64,000 nucleotides of DNA, taken from assembly GCA_036971475.1 (NCBI GenBank), contig JBAIZL010000005.1, forward strand, positions 166,152,886 to 166,216,885. Direction: 5' to 3'. Numbering within the stretch: the stretch's first letter is position 1; each line of letters opens with the position of its first letter. A program made the translations under genes and the position numbers. Shown here in pieces: positions 26,181 through 38,202 of this stretch. The DNA comes from Prosapia bicincta (lineage: Eukaryota > Arthropoda > Insecta > Hemiptera > Cercopidae). The notes beneath the pieces were generated by a model. It was not told the origin of the DNA and did not search any database. It was given only the letters and a program-made list of their open reading frames with translations.

Positions 26181-27819
26181 GCAACAGAAAGTCAACTGAT
26201 CGTATTTCCATTGATCACTTGAAATTTGTTGTTCTCGGCTGTTACAAAAAATAGCTACTTTTGATGCAAAGTGGTGGATGGTAAATTTTTATCCCTCTGA
26301 ATCTAACGTATTTATATAAATTGTAAACATCTGTCTGCAACGAAAGTAATTGTTTCCAGAACTCAAACTTAGAGCAAGGGAGAACGTTCCGATCCTCTAA
26401 TTCAGTTTCATCTTTCCCCACCTAGAGAAGTTGTGCATTTGTTTATTATTTTTTTGTTAATTATCAGCTGATATTAAATGGTTAGCAATATGATTTTAAA
26501 TAAAATGTTGTGTAAATAAAAGTAAAAAAATTGTAAAAACCCATTTTACTTGTATTTTTTTCTATGGGCTCTGTCATTCTTTCATCACTGTGATCGTTTA
26601 ACTAAATTAGAATTCTATAAAAATTGAAGTTTGAACCAGACTTTCAGAATTATTTCTAAAGATTGTGTTTATGACTTTGTAGTTTTGTATTTAAAGTAAA
26701 ACAATGAGAAATTGGAAAAGAAATTCATTACTTCAGAAATAAGGAAATCTAATTTGTTTGTGCCCTCGGGTGACTTTAACGCACCTGAGCACACAGTCCA
26801 TCTGCTCACTTCCTATAGCATTAAGCTCTTCAATCTGTAAGAACTTTTAGAAGTGACCTAGCGACTTCAACATTGAAAAGGAAACAAACATTAGGAATGT
26901 TTGTTACGTAAACATCCTTAGCAAATGTTATGTTTTACTAAACATGTATTATTCATTACGAAAATTTTAAACTGCGTAATGAGTAAATGCAACGTTATTT
27001 TGTTATATGTTTTAGGTTAAATGTACTTTGATATATATTTTTTCCATATTCTGACGTTTTTAAATTAAAGTTAGTCATTCTGACCATTTAAATATTTTTC
27101 CTATAACCATAGCTTCGGTCACTCGTGTTGTTTGAAGTCTATTTCCATTATTTGCATTTCACTCAATTTGTTGACAGTATATTCAAGTATAACAAAGACC
27201 ATTAATATAAACATTAAATAATAGAACCAATCAAATACCCTAATAATTTTCTAGATTCATATTTTTCGAAACGTCATTGTGTCGGTTACTTTTAACCGTT
27301 TTTCAGATACAAAAAACTTGAGCCTAAATAATTCCATCCACGCTTACTCATTCTTCTTCTTACAAAAGGATGTGCGTCTTCTTAATGGCCCCGATAGAGA
27401 ATTAGTCTGCTACCGCTCCACCACCCTGCGCAAGTGATGTCATAATATTTCCTCTGCACAGAGGACTTTTCTCTTTACCTAATTGCTACCCACATTCACA
27501 AAAACTGTCTTCGTAGTAGTCAGACTGGATAAACGACCATTACACTAAAAAAAACACAAGCTTGATACTTACTGAAACTTTATATATAAGCGGAAATAAC
27601 TTTGAAAGAGTAAACGTCTAATGTTGTATTGAATAATGTATGAATGCTAAAAGTCATATATAACAGCCAAACTTTACCTGGCTTTACAGTGTCCCTTGTT
27701 TTACAAAGAATTTTATATTCTGTTGAAAGAATATTTTTTTATTTAGGGCGTCCTTCTTAACTTTTATATTGGAAAACAATTGCTCCGTAGTTTTACACAT
27801 TAAAAATGTTTATGAGTGA

Positions 27820-27825
<6 letters not shown>
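26181..27825. other. No gene recognised
   Basis: AT-rich DNA with no supportable gene or TE. Confidence 0.5.
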
Positions 27826-27893
<68 letters not shown>

Positions 27894-27902
27894 ATATATA
27901 TA
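27826..27902. repeat. (TA)n microsatellite with GTGTGTG interruption
   Basis: Alternating TA broken once by gtgtgtg. It abuts the repeat fragment at 27903. Confidence 0.95.
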
Positions 27903-28010
27903 TCATGAATAGTTACTATCCGGAGTACGTCCGTTCATTTGCAGTGCATAAAACGCTGTTCCAACGTTTCGCTAGAATCTCATCTAGCATGGACGAGGTG
28001 ACTCCAACAA
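27903..28010 (-). mobile_element. Unclassified TE fragment (same family as 48840-49033)
   Basis: Read on the minus strand it has GCTAG, a loop atgagatt, CTAGC, then GAAACGTTGGAAC. It goes on through 'atgaacggacgtactccgg' to atagttactattcatg and then (TA)n. The same series of words occurs on the plus strand at about 48930-49033, also ending in (TA)n. It is fragmentary and has no coding part. Confidence 0.6.
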
Positions 28011-28034
28011 CAATTGAAACGCGTTCGCGCGCGA

Positions 28035-28035
<1 letters not shown>

Positions 28036-28080
<45 letters not shown>
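28036..28080. repeat. (GT)n microsatellite
   Basis: About 20 GT units, followed by a G/T-rich skewed stretch to about 28200. Confidence 0.95.
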
Positions 28081-28081
<1 letters not shown>

Positions 28082-30689
28082 GGTAGGTGAATGTCGGTTG
28101 GTGGCTGTGTGTGGGGGGAGGGTTATTTGGTATGTGATGTTTGTGGGGGGATTGATTGTTTATGTGGTGTGTGGTGTTTGTGTGTGATGGAGGGGGTGTT
28201 AATCCCGCGCACAGAACGGTTTAAGTTATTATTTCCTGAGAAGAATCATTCTGATTTTAAAATATTATCAAGGTAAAGGTTTGAGATATATTAATGGATC
28301 TTGACAGGATCACACCCTTACCGTAGAATCTCTCTAGGAGCCATAAGAATGTCTTTACTAGCTAAACCCTCGTGTATGATGGGGGTGTTCCTTAATGGAT
28401 GAAATAGCATGAAGGAAGAGACCTGATGCTCGGAATAGGTAAGAATTATTACTCTCGTAGGCAAGGGTGCTTATCTTAGATAAAACTTTTCTCTATATAG
28501 TACCGGCTATCCTACACAAGGTTAACTAACATCAAGTACTAGGCAAATTTTTGTATAGTTCAATGTGGTGTTAAAACGTATACAAGCTCCTTTATATGCA
28601 AAAGCCGGCTGTAAGATCTACTTCAATTTTTATGGTAGACCCTACATAAAATGAAATTAAACTCGAAGCAGCTGACCTTGTTTTTAATTAGGCGGAAAGT
28701 GCTTTATCTTCATTAACTCCACTTCATACTTTATATCGAGTTAGAACATTTCGCATGGCTTACCCTTCGCAGTTTCGTTTCAGCAAGTGGAACAATAAAT
28801 ATTTTAAAGAATTTGAAACTTTACAGCAAATAGACTGCATGTACGTGTTTGCTCGATGTGGTGCTGATGTTGTTACACAAATGAGAATATAAATCTTACA
28901 ATTATAGTACAACGTGATAAAAGAAGTTACTTTACTGAATAGCAGAAATTATAAAAATTGTTTAATGAACACCTATATATTTGTTTAATATTTAAAACAA
29001 TTGAAATAAAACAAAAGGTAAAGAATAAAAATATTAATGAAATCGTTTTAAAAGTAAAAATTTAAAGACGTAACGTATGTAATATAGTATCTAATTGACT
29101 ATTTTACGCAGTAAAAATATTTGATAAACATTTTTCCATTTACAATTCATTATTTTAAAAATAAAGTTACAGTCAAAACTTTTGCCATCCTTTTTTTTAC
29201 TTCATAAAATAATTCAATACTGTATGAATCTCCTACTTGTTTACTGTTATACTTATTAAAACGATTTCATTATTATATTCCATAGCAGCTGTTTCCTCCA
29301 CTGCGGGAGGTTAGGGAATCAATACAAAATAAATATTAATTACATGCAAAGAGCTCTGGACGCTGCTGTTATAACGTGCCGTAAAGTGGAGAAACGTTGC
29401 AAATTAAAATAAAAATCAAATCAAAAGAATTCGAAGTGTGATAAAGTTGTAGTCTATTCATAGGTCTCTTGCTACCTGGACAAAGAATACTTTCACAATG
29501 TCTTAATATAAACTTACACAAAATTGAGTCAGCCGTTTATTGAATGTTAAGACTGGTCAGAGTTATTATTACACAAGTTGAATAAAAGTAAGACACATGC
29601 ATACAAGTAAAGCATAGAGATGGCCAGCAGTTTAGCATTATTAAAGTGCGGCTCTAATAATTAAATGTTTAATTTATCGAAGTGATTAAATTCCAAAACC
29701 TACAATCCAATAAAAAGCACAGCCTTTGCTACTTGTCGTAGCAGATCCACACAAAACATACAAAGAGTTTACTTGCATAAACTTACCTTTAAACAAAATC
29801 TTAAATAGAATTGCATTTCACCCAATTAAATTATATGAACGTATGAGGTATATTTACAGAAGGTCATCAGTGATACTATTTGGAAAGTATTTAACTGGTG
29901 TGATTTTAAGAATGTTATTCGTTAATTTGGTTCATCAAACCTAAGCAATTATGATCTTAGTTTGCTCATCATTTGACTTTACCATTTCTTATAACTACAC
30001 GGTCACAGATCTCGTAAGAGTATGTTGACATTTCTGCAAGTCTTAGTGGCTGGTAAAAGAGTGGCTTAGATGCATTTGCTAAGTTCATTTTCCCCTCACT
30101 AGGAGCTCACAACTGTAGGAATAATAAAATTTTGTGTAAAAATAAAAAAATTATGTTTTTTTGTCACTGAATTGCAAATTCTTTAGAGCACCCGAGATAC
30201 TATTTACGTTTTCTGACCTTCTTAAAATCAGTTATTTCTTTACTCTTACTAATTTGTCAAAACAACATTTACTCACCTCAAACAAGTAATAATGTTTCGA
30301 AGAGGGCAGTTATAATTGGAAATGACGCTCATTTATACATAAAGATACAGGTATAAGAATTTAACATACTCAAATTAAACTTAAAGTCAATCCTGCCAAT
30401 CTGTCAGTAAACATAGAAACCAATTAAAAGAAGCAATGAAGCATAGAAACAATGTAAATAATTTAATAATCAGATGATTAGTAGAAATTGTTGCGTTCGG
30501 TTTAATTTTAACCTGATCATTTCATGCTTTGCACAGCTCTTTCATTTTAAATTTTCAATTCGGTAACTGAGATTTGAATACATATTTGATTGATTCCGTC
30601 CATAAATGAAATTTGATTGATTACGTATACCCTATTTATAAACTGTGTGGAATATAAAATGATATTTAATTAATTTTATAAATGTGTTC
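28081..30689. other. No gene recognised
   Basis: A G/T-skewed region (28081-28200) decays from the microsatellite. The remainder is AT-rich with no recognised feature. Confidence 0.5.
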
Positions 30690-30723
30690 AATGTTTCGAT
30701 TCCAAACTCGAGTCCTCTTCAGA
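30690..30723 (-). other. CTGAAGA-stem-GAAAC module
   Basis: On the minus strand CTGAAGA plus G is followed by GACTC, a loop, GAATC and GAAACATTG. Four of five stem positions pair. It has the same layout as the modules at 17245 and 53171. Confidence 0.45.
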
Positions 30724-31249
30724 AGCTACAAATCTATACATTTACAACCTATCATATTTACAATATATCAAACAACAAATCATAGTTTATATATTTAATT
30801 GTAGATATGATTCTGTGATAGAATCATTGCCTATGGTTCCATTTTAGATAGAAATTAAGGTTTATAATGTTCTATAACTGTGTTTCATGTTTTTCAGCAA
30901 GGTTATGGCATTAATAATTCATTCATGGACTGTATTTGTAATTTAGTGCACGCAAGACACTATTATATAGTTACCTCGAATTGACTTATACGGTATTTCG
31001 AGGTCATTTGTTCTTTTTTAATTGTTTTAGTGTTTTTAGTTGAATTTTTTTTTAATGTAAATGTATGCGTTGTTATTTAAAGAAAATATAATAAATAGAT
31101 GTATAGCTCCTGAAGAGAATTCCAGTTTTGATTTAAAGAGCAATGTAAAACTAATTGGAACTTATTTGCATATTGGTACTAACCAACGAAGGGGAAAGTT
31201 GAACAAGCTTGTGTGGAATCTCCTTGGCTGGGGGTCCACTGAATGAAAT
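30724..31249. other. No gene recognised
   Basis: Plain AT-rich DNA. Confidence 0.5.
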
Positions 31250-31950
31250 ACGTCTGTTATCAGGCAAACAATAATGAACAGTACATGAATGGAGACCTGG
31301 CTATGGAGCGTTAAAGCCCTTTAGCGTGGCCACAACCCTCCCCTCATTGCACGACAGTCATGTCACAAACGGTAAAATACCTCAAGTGCCCTTGAGACAC
31401 GCCTCAGATATTCATTGATTTTGATCTTACCAATTCCCATTTCCTTCAGACAGAAATTAACAGCCTTTACCTGGAGACCCCTGACTCCCACCTCAAGAGG
31501 GAAGTAGTGACAGGAGAACCCCTACTGACATATAGAAAACAACAAAGATTTATATTTGTTGATCTTGTTCAGTTATTCTCCGAAATTCTAGACTCCCATG
31601 GGACCATCAATTCCACCATCATCATTGAGCCAATGAGTATGCCAGAAGATCAGGACACAAAGATGTAATGCCAAAAACAGAAGGAAACTCATAATGATTG
31701 TTGCCAGGATCATACATGTCATCCAATCCGCAGCCCTCACTATAACAGACGGAAGAACCCCCATGCTGGTATCCTCCTTCCTTTCTCCCTTAACAAAAGC
31801 GACAGAGACTGGGTCCTTAACCAATTCCTCTTGGCTGAAGCAATGACATAACTCACGACCTCTCTCAAAATCACCAAAACCCTATCAAAGCGCCAAGTGA
31901 ATCGTCCTTCCTACAGAGTACGAAGGTAGCCAACCTATATGTGGCGGGCG
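31250..31950. other. GC-richer block, possible decayed TE
   Basis: Base composition is visibly less AT-rich than on either side and the edges are fairly sharp. A 78-residue minus-strand frame (31588-31824) carries a hydrophobic segment of about 25 residues (around positions 37-61), but I recognise no family. It could be a decayed mobile element or simply a high-GC island. Confidence 0.3.
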
Positions 31951-32139
31951 ATAGCAGGAGTCGCCTAGCGAAAATTACATATGCTATCCGATTACATATA
32001 CTTCAAAGACACAAATTACTTATTTAATACCATATATTATAAACTTATAGTTGTAAAATTATAATAATGTTTTATATAGTCTCAACAAAATAGCTCATAG
32101 GGAGCGGAAACCACTATGATCAACCAGTATTGGTTTTGC

Positions 32140-32701
32140 TAGCATATTACCTGATTCCAGAAGACGAAGCAATGTAAGGCAAATACTACCTTTTGATTGG
32201 TCGTGTAATTCCTCCCATTCCACCAACAACAATTGTAAAAATCTTAGAGCCTTTAGAAAAAATTATTTCGGTTCAGTCATGGAAGCCTCAAAATAAATTA
32301 CATTGGCCTCAAATAAATGAAGTGTTTATAATATTATAGTTAAAAATGGGACCGTTTAATTCAAGCTAAAATATTATAATATGTATTTGTACGAAAACAT
32401 CAAATGTTTATGATTTCTACTATATCATTTGGTAGAATTATTAATATTTAGCTGACAGGATAGGTATTTTATAAATTACTTTGGTAATTGGGATCTTCAA
32501 ATCAAATAAGTACTTACCTACTTTACTCGGAATTGAACTAAGTAATTAAATAATAACTGCCATACCTATAATATAGGTACCCATGACATATTACAATGTA
32601 ATGTGAAACATATAATATGTTTTACATTAACAAATACCAAAATTACCACTTTTCTCTAAAATAATAAGACTTGAGTCTACCCTAATACAAAAAAAATAAA
32701 T

Positions 32702-32760
<59 letters not shown>

Positions 32761-32980
32761 GTAGCTAAAACTTTAAAAAAATCCTCCAGATTGATTAAAG
32801 ATATAAACTAGGTGGTTTTGTATATTAATTCAACCCAAAACTGGAGTGCCTGGCTTCACAAAGTTTCAACGATTCAGAATGTTGACATTGTTGTTGGTGG
32901 AGGAGGGGAGCTACACGACCAATCAAAAGGCAGTATTTGCCTTAAATTGCTTCGCCTTCTGGGGTCAGTTAATATGCGTT
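32140..32980. repeat. Inverted-repeat pair around a (TA)n core
   Basis: The segment 32140-32245 (core: ccttttgattggtcgtgt) returns inverted at 32875-32980 (acacgaccaatcaaaagg), about 100 bp per arm with several mismatches. The interior holds (TA)n at 32703-32758. Either a foldback MITE or two oppositely placed copies of one repeat. The Tigger-type transposon lies 21 bp beyond the right arm. Confidence 0.65.
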
Positions 32981-33001
32981 TTTCTGCATACAAATCTGTT
33001 A

Positions 33002-33024
33002 CAGTAAAACCTCTCAAACTCGAC
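33002..33024 (+). repeat. Left terminal inverted repeat of Tigger-type element
   Basis: Starts CAG directly after the TA duplication. A further internal motif (gtcgagttttgaggttgtcg, around 33044-33063) repeats terminal-repeat words and may be a subterminal binding site. Confidence 0.85.
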
Positions 33025-33350
33025 ACAATGTGGACTTAAAGGTTGTCGAGTTTTGAGGTTGTCGAGTTTTAGGGAACTTAAATAAAATAACTAGCAGTTG
33101 AATAAAAACGCTTATTTAGAGTATTAAAATTGTACATTTATTGATTTATTATATACAATTATATATTTATATCAACATTTATAACTTGAATTAATTTTTT
33201 AAAAAAATTTGAGACAAAAGGCCTAGTAGAATCTGACAATATGTGTTCATTACAATTATTACTGAAGTTGTTTATGCTGCTTATAAAAAGTCCATCACAG
33301 TTAGTTATGGGAAGTTTTCTGAACACTAGAAGAAAAGTGTAAAAGTAAAC

Positions 33351-34925
33351 TTACTGAAGTCGTTTGAAAACCCCTGTGATTGAAGACTGCTTTTCTATCT
33401 CTACACGGCATCTTGCAGCTTGATCACGGAGTCGCCTGAGGAACAGAATCTCTATTCCAGTCGCATTTTGCTGCTCTAAGTACTGCAATGTCCCTTCAAA
33501 TTTCACAGCCTCACTGTGCTAACTTTAACGTTTCTTTCTTGTCGATGGTCCTCTTGCTCTTCTTCTTCCGAATAGCCCCTTTCTACGTCACGCCCTTTGA
33601 CAGCTGCGATGATTTCATCTTCTCCTAATGGTTCTGATGCTCCGTCGAGATCCATTTATTTATTCACATCATTGCTTGAAGACTCTTCACACCCTGGGAT
33701 TTTTTTCATGAATTCAATCAAGTCGCTATTTTCAGAATTGATTCCATCGTCACGCGACAAATCATTGCCTACGTGATCTAGAAGTTTCCTCCAAGAACGA
33801 ATGAGGGTTATGGTCTCAAGCTCGATCCAAGATTGAGATACCCATCCAATGACATCTAATAAATCGATCTTTAGTTTAGCCGTTAGCTCCTCACCCGATT
33901 ACAAGGACAACACCAAAGATGACAAAAGCTTACGTCTGTACCTTCTCTTTAACGCTGCCAAAGCTCATTGGTCCATCGGTTGACAGAGAGACGTGATGTT
34001 CGGCGGTAGAAACATTGCTTTAATGTCTTTGTCCTGTAAATATTGCACATCAGGGCGAGTCGTAGAATTATCGAGAATCACTAGAGCTTTCCTGGAAAGA
34101 TTTTTCTTCTTCAGAAACTTCTTAACCTCTGGGACGAACTGTTGAAAAAACGACTCTTTAAAAATTGCTTCGCTCATCCATGCATTAGATTGATCTCTAT
34201 ACCAAACTGGGAGTTCAAAGTTGCCATCACTTGTGCATCTGGCAGTTTTATATGCTCTTGGTTGTTTTGCTTTTCCAATTAGCGCTAATTTGAGTTTGTA
34301 CTCTACTGTTGCATTACTGCAGGCAAGAATAGTCACACGCTCCTTACTTCTCTTTAAACCTAGTGCAGCTCTTTCATCTCTCAGAGCTAAACTTTTAGTA
34401 GAAAGCATTCGAAAGTTTAGTCCTGTCTCATCTACATTGTAGATTTGATCACCTGACAGTCCTTCTTTTTCAATAAACTCGTGTAGTTTGGTCTTGAAGT
34501 CACTCACGTTGTTAGGGTCAGCTGACAGTTTTCCCCGCAGATACTGAGCAGCTTGATTCCATATCGTTATTTCCACCTGGACAACCAACCATTGCTCGCT
34601 GTAAACCCAGGCTCTCCTTCGTCCTTAAATTATTCATAAAACTGAAGAGCTTTCTCTTGTACAATGATTCCAGATATAGGCCTTTCCTTCTCCCTGTGCA
34701 CACGGCACCATTGGTAAAAGGTTTCGCCGACTTTTTCGAACTCTGCACTTCTCATTGTTTTTCGTTCCGCGATGGATTCTGTACACTGTCTTTTCAAACA
34801 CCACGATTCAATTTCTTTTTCTTCCAACCGAGCACTGTAGACCTACCGATGCTCAAGTCCAACGCTATTTTATTTACGCTTTCACCACACTCAAGTATTT
34901 TTAGGGCACCAAACTTTGCTTCCAT
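33351..34925 (-). pseudogene. Tigger/jerky-like transposase, broken
   Basis: DDE_1-superfamily (pogo/Tigger) transposase relic. Reading from the minus strand, a psq-type helix-turn-helix (about 34925-34805; words GESVNKIALDL, GRSTVLGW) comes first. A frameshift leads to a CENP-B-type segment (34827-34630; word ERPISGIIVQEKALQF). Two further frame changes lie around 34630-34560. The catalytic core follows at 34588-33965 with all three acidic residues present: VDETG, ILDNS and the terminal QPMDQ. A stop directly after MDQ, more stops near 33888, 33657 and 33513, and a frame change before the C-terminal end (word SSITGVFKRLQ, stop about 33351) complete the decay. It cannot make functional protein. 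Its start was not fixed, since upstream sequence also stays open for a few codons. Confidence 0.9.
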
Positions 34926-35249
34926 TGACACTGACACTGTGTCTTACAAACACTAAACTGAACGCCCAGTGACGACAATGTAGTGAGGGTAGTTTATGAC
35001 CTGCCCGGGAATCCCAGGTCAACGCGCGGCCTCACGATAAGGAAAGTGGCCACAGAAATCCCCGAACGTGTGCAAACAATAGTCCGCCCCAGCTGGGCAG
35101 GTAAAGGGTGCGTTGAACGACCTTGGAAAACCCAGTAATCTAGTCCGAGTCTCTAGCGCTCTCGGGCGGCCTATGTACTGATGAAAAGCTTTACGTTATG
35201 GGCGGTGTAAAAAAATTATTAATTCACCAGCCCTGTCGAGTTTTCGAGA

Positions 35250-35272
35250 ATCGAGTTTGAGAGGTTCTACTG
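35250..35272 (-). repeat. Right terminal inverted repeat of Tigger-type element
   Basis: Reverse complement of the left terminus with one substitution in the first 22 bases. It is followed by the TA duplication at 35273-35274. Confidence 0.85.
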
Positions 35273-35274
35273 TA

Positions 35275-36132
35275 GTAACCTTAATAAGCCAGGCATAGAA
35301 AATAATTACGAAACACCACTGAAAGAGTAGACTATAAATTTTTTTACGGAAACTGTTAATTTCAAAACATTTAATTTGGATTTTAATATTTCCAAAACTC
35401 ATCGTCGACAGTTAAAATAATACGTGTATTACTCTAAGTAGTTTGCCCATACAATCAGCGTATTCCAACATAAATGCCAATTCAGTAGTTCGGCTTGCTC
35501 TCTCACTGTCAGCAAAATCACTAACACGTTTTAATTGCCAGATAAAATCTTGCTTCGCTCTTCAAATACTTGGCTCTAAGCCACTCTCGTGTGTTGCCTC
35601 ACACCATAAGCTATTATTTCAATTTCACTCATCTAACACTTTCTCTCAGCCCTCTTTGGAACTACGTTTATTGTTCTCGTCCATAGAGTTTTCCGGTTAT
35701 GTATACTATATTTTCCTACATATTAACAATTGTGGTAGTTTTCTTGTATAAGTAAATGTCTTATAGTAAAAATATAAAATACATTTTCGTGTATAATTTT
35801 ATTCACAACAAAGATTTCAACACTATTAAATACCTAGCAAATAGGAATGAATAATGAAACACAATAACTAATCACATGTGGCAAAAATACAAAACACACA
35901 AAAAACGAGAAAAAATTCCTCACACTCACATATTAACATGATAATTGATAAACACCCACTTGCAGATGGCCACTAGACCAGCACAAAAGGCTAAACACCC
36001 ACATGCGTGATGTGTTGAAAAGTTTTGGTTTTGATTTAGTGCTATTTCAGCCCTTGGCGGGTAAATTTAGTTTTTGTGTTATTTTAAATAACTATTCGTG
36101 ATCTATTTTCTTCACTGGTTCAACTCCGTTAC
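35275..36132. other. No gene recognised
   Basis: A domain-free frame (35443-35751) has no support. The rest is AT-rich. Confidence 0.5.
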
Positions 36133-36161
36133 GGTGTGTGTGTGTGTGTGTGTGTGTGTGT
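36133..36161. repeat. (GT)n, left part of split microsatellite
   Basis: About 14 GT units that end exactly where the LTR element begins. The continuation is on the far side at 45320. Confidence 0.95.
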
Positions 36162-38190
36162 TGCAACGTCCCCCCCTAACCTCACTCACCTCACCTCTAC
36201 CGTCCCTTTACCACCGCATCTCCACGCGGTCGTTTTGCTTGCGTTGTTTAAATCCTTTCTTGCAGAATACTAAAATTTAATTGTTTACAAGAAAACATAT
36301 TTATAAACAACCAAAACTCTGCCTATCACCCTGCTGGTAAAACCGTGCTAAACTCCCAGAGTTAAGTGTATGTTTCCTGCTCGTAGGGCCAAACCCACAA
36401 CAAGCCTATTCCCGCTGACTACCATTTAAAATACATATAAACCCTCCTAAATAAGTTTATCAATTGTGTCTGGTCTAAGTATAGTCACACATGTCAAATT
36501 AATAGTCAGCTGGAAAGAAACACATTTAGAATAATACACATAATACACACAGAGTCTTACCACCTGATGATGATCTGCAGAAACAGCAAGGGAACGTGCA
36601 AAATATGATTGTGTTTAAAAATACCTATTTTAAAAGGCTCCTGTGTCCTCTTAAACACAATCTGCCAGTAGATAAATCTCTGGACTTTTATTACAAAAAA
36701 CCAACTAATCTTTAGACTAGCTCATGAAATTAGTAGAGAGAAACTCTTTAAAACATTAGGCTTTATCTATTGCCATTTAATGAAATTTAATTAAATTTGT
36801 TTACTGATTTGATAATCATTTTTATATTAGTTGGAAAAAGCTAAACAGTTTTTATTGGTTATTTGACACAGGATGGAATGCAAATAATCTTGATTTTTAT
36901 GACATATTTAACTCTATTTATTGAAATAAAAAAGAAAATTTACCCTTCAAAGTATTACACAATTATATTAGCAAAACAATTCACTGAGTTACCTCTTGTT
37001 TCTTATGCTTTAAAAAATTATACTTTGCATATAGATTTATTACATTTACATTAACATAAAATCACTTTCAAAATTTCACATAATAATATTTTATCTCCTA
37101 TATGGAATTGGTAAATTCATAACTTATGACCTTTAATTTTTAAATTTATAACATTCGAAAATTTATCATTTTCTTTAAATAAACGGCTTATGGCCAAAAA
37201 CCTTTTGTAATTTTAATATTCATTATTTTAAATATTCTGAGCACATAAATTCATTTACTTAGCATACAATTCATTAAGATTTTATAAAGAGTGAAGTCAT
37301 TGTTTTAAGCTTGCAAATTTGTTTGAATTTAATAAAATTAACTAACTAAATTTGACGTGACTGATTTCGAATAAAGAAAATGACTTGCCAAAGATGTTCT
37401 TGCCGGTCCTTGGGGTCCCTCGTCTGGATTCCCTGGTCCTTGGACACCGGAAGTCGCCATCCCTGGTTCGTCGGTGGTGGTTTCCCTCTATTCGAGCGTC
37501 CTGGAGGCTGAGTCTGGAGCCTTCATCCTTGGTGGTCCTGGATGTCGAAAGCGCTGAGGTTATTGTCCATCTGGCCTGCTGACGGTCTCTACTCGCGGTC
37601 CAGCATAGCGTCCCGCGGCACCTCGTGTTAGAAAATTTTTACAGACTGTCTCTAAAGGCTTAGAGACCAAGTATATATAGCGGTGAATTTTACCTACCGC
37701 ACCCCGCCTGCAAGTTTGCTATCGCTCGATTTATTCCTTGTACAGGCAAGTCGGGCAACGAAACTGTTTTAGCTTGCATAGTTTGATAATTAATTTTAGA
37801 ACACTGAAAAATGTCTATTTTATTTAAACGGCTGTAACTTTTTTGTTTCTTAAGTTTTCTGAATTCTGTTTTCTTTAATGTTCATTCTAGGTTATTGTGG
37901 TTCTTTTGAAATGTCGATGAAAGTTCTACGTGGTTTGGTTCGAAAAATAGCTTTTTTAGGCACTTAGAATTTTTTCGCTTCACTCTCGATGTTCAAATTT
38001 AGTTAGTTATTACAACTTTATTTTATAACATTCTTTAATGTGGCTTAACTATTCTATTTACTGTTTTATTTAATTTTTCCCTCTTTAATAATTGTATAAT
38101 TCCCTACTTGATTATTTTAAAAACAGCTTTATTTCTAAAAAACAGGAAATTACTTATTTCCCACTTGCGACGGTCCTTCACCCCGTTGCA
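36162..38190 (-). repeat. 3' LTR
   Basis: Matches 43288-45318 at a constant offset of 7128 bp. Differences are confined to about 36198-36245, which is the U5 end in element orientation. Matching open frames in both LTRs (36863, 37385, 38092) are only LTR duplicates and not genes. Confidence 0.95.
37671..37680 (-). promoter_or_regulatory. TATA box candidate in 3' LTR
   Basis: Minus-strand CTATATATAC lies inside a locally GC-richer part of the LTR, a plausible U3/R boundary. The identical site in the 5' LTR is at 44799-44808 and would be the one driving the element. Confidence 0.45.
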
Positions 38191-38202
38191 ATTTCCCCGT
38201 TT
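38191..38202 (-). other. Polypurine-tract candidate
   Basis: On the minus strand aaacggggaaat lies directly upstream of the 3' LTR, where plus-strand DNA synthesis is primed. It is short and contains one C, so it is a weak tract. Confidence 0.5.

Larger units (their letters stand above)
33002..35272 (-). mobile_element. Tigger/pogo-type DNA transposon, complete but inactive
   Basis: The terminal inverted repeats are clear. The left end begins cagtaaaacctctcaaactc and the right end, reversed, begins cagtagaacctctcaaactc. A TA dinucleotide flanks each end (33000-33001 and 35273-35274), as expected for Tc1/mariner-superfamily insertion. The length of about 2.27 kb fits the Tigger/jerky group. 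The transposase gene on the minus strand keeps recognisable domains but has frameshifts and stops. The copy is old, but its two termini still match closely. Confidence 0.9.

Noticed and set aside
34657..34956. Plus-strand frame of 99 codons
   Set aside because: Antisense to the broken Tigger-type transposase.
36560..36600. Hammerhead-like ctgatga...gaaac in the LTRs (also 43690)
   Set aside because: Only about two base pairs could form between the two motifs, so no stem II.
36863..37582. Small open frames that occur twice with identical sequence (also at 43991-44710)
   Set aside because: They lie in the two LTRs and are identical because the LTRs are duplicates. They have no domains and run antisense to the element.
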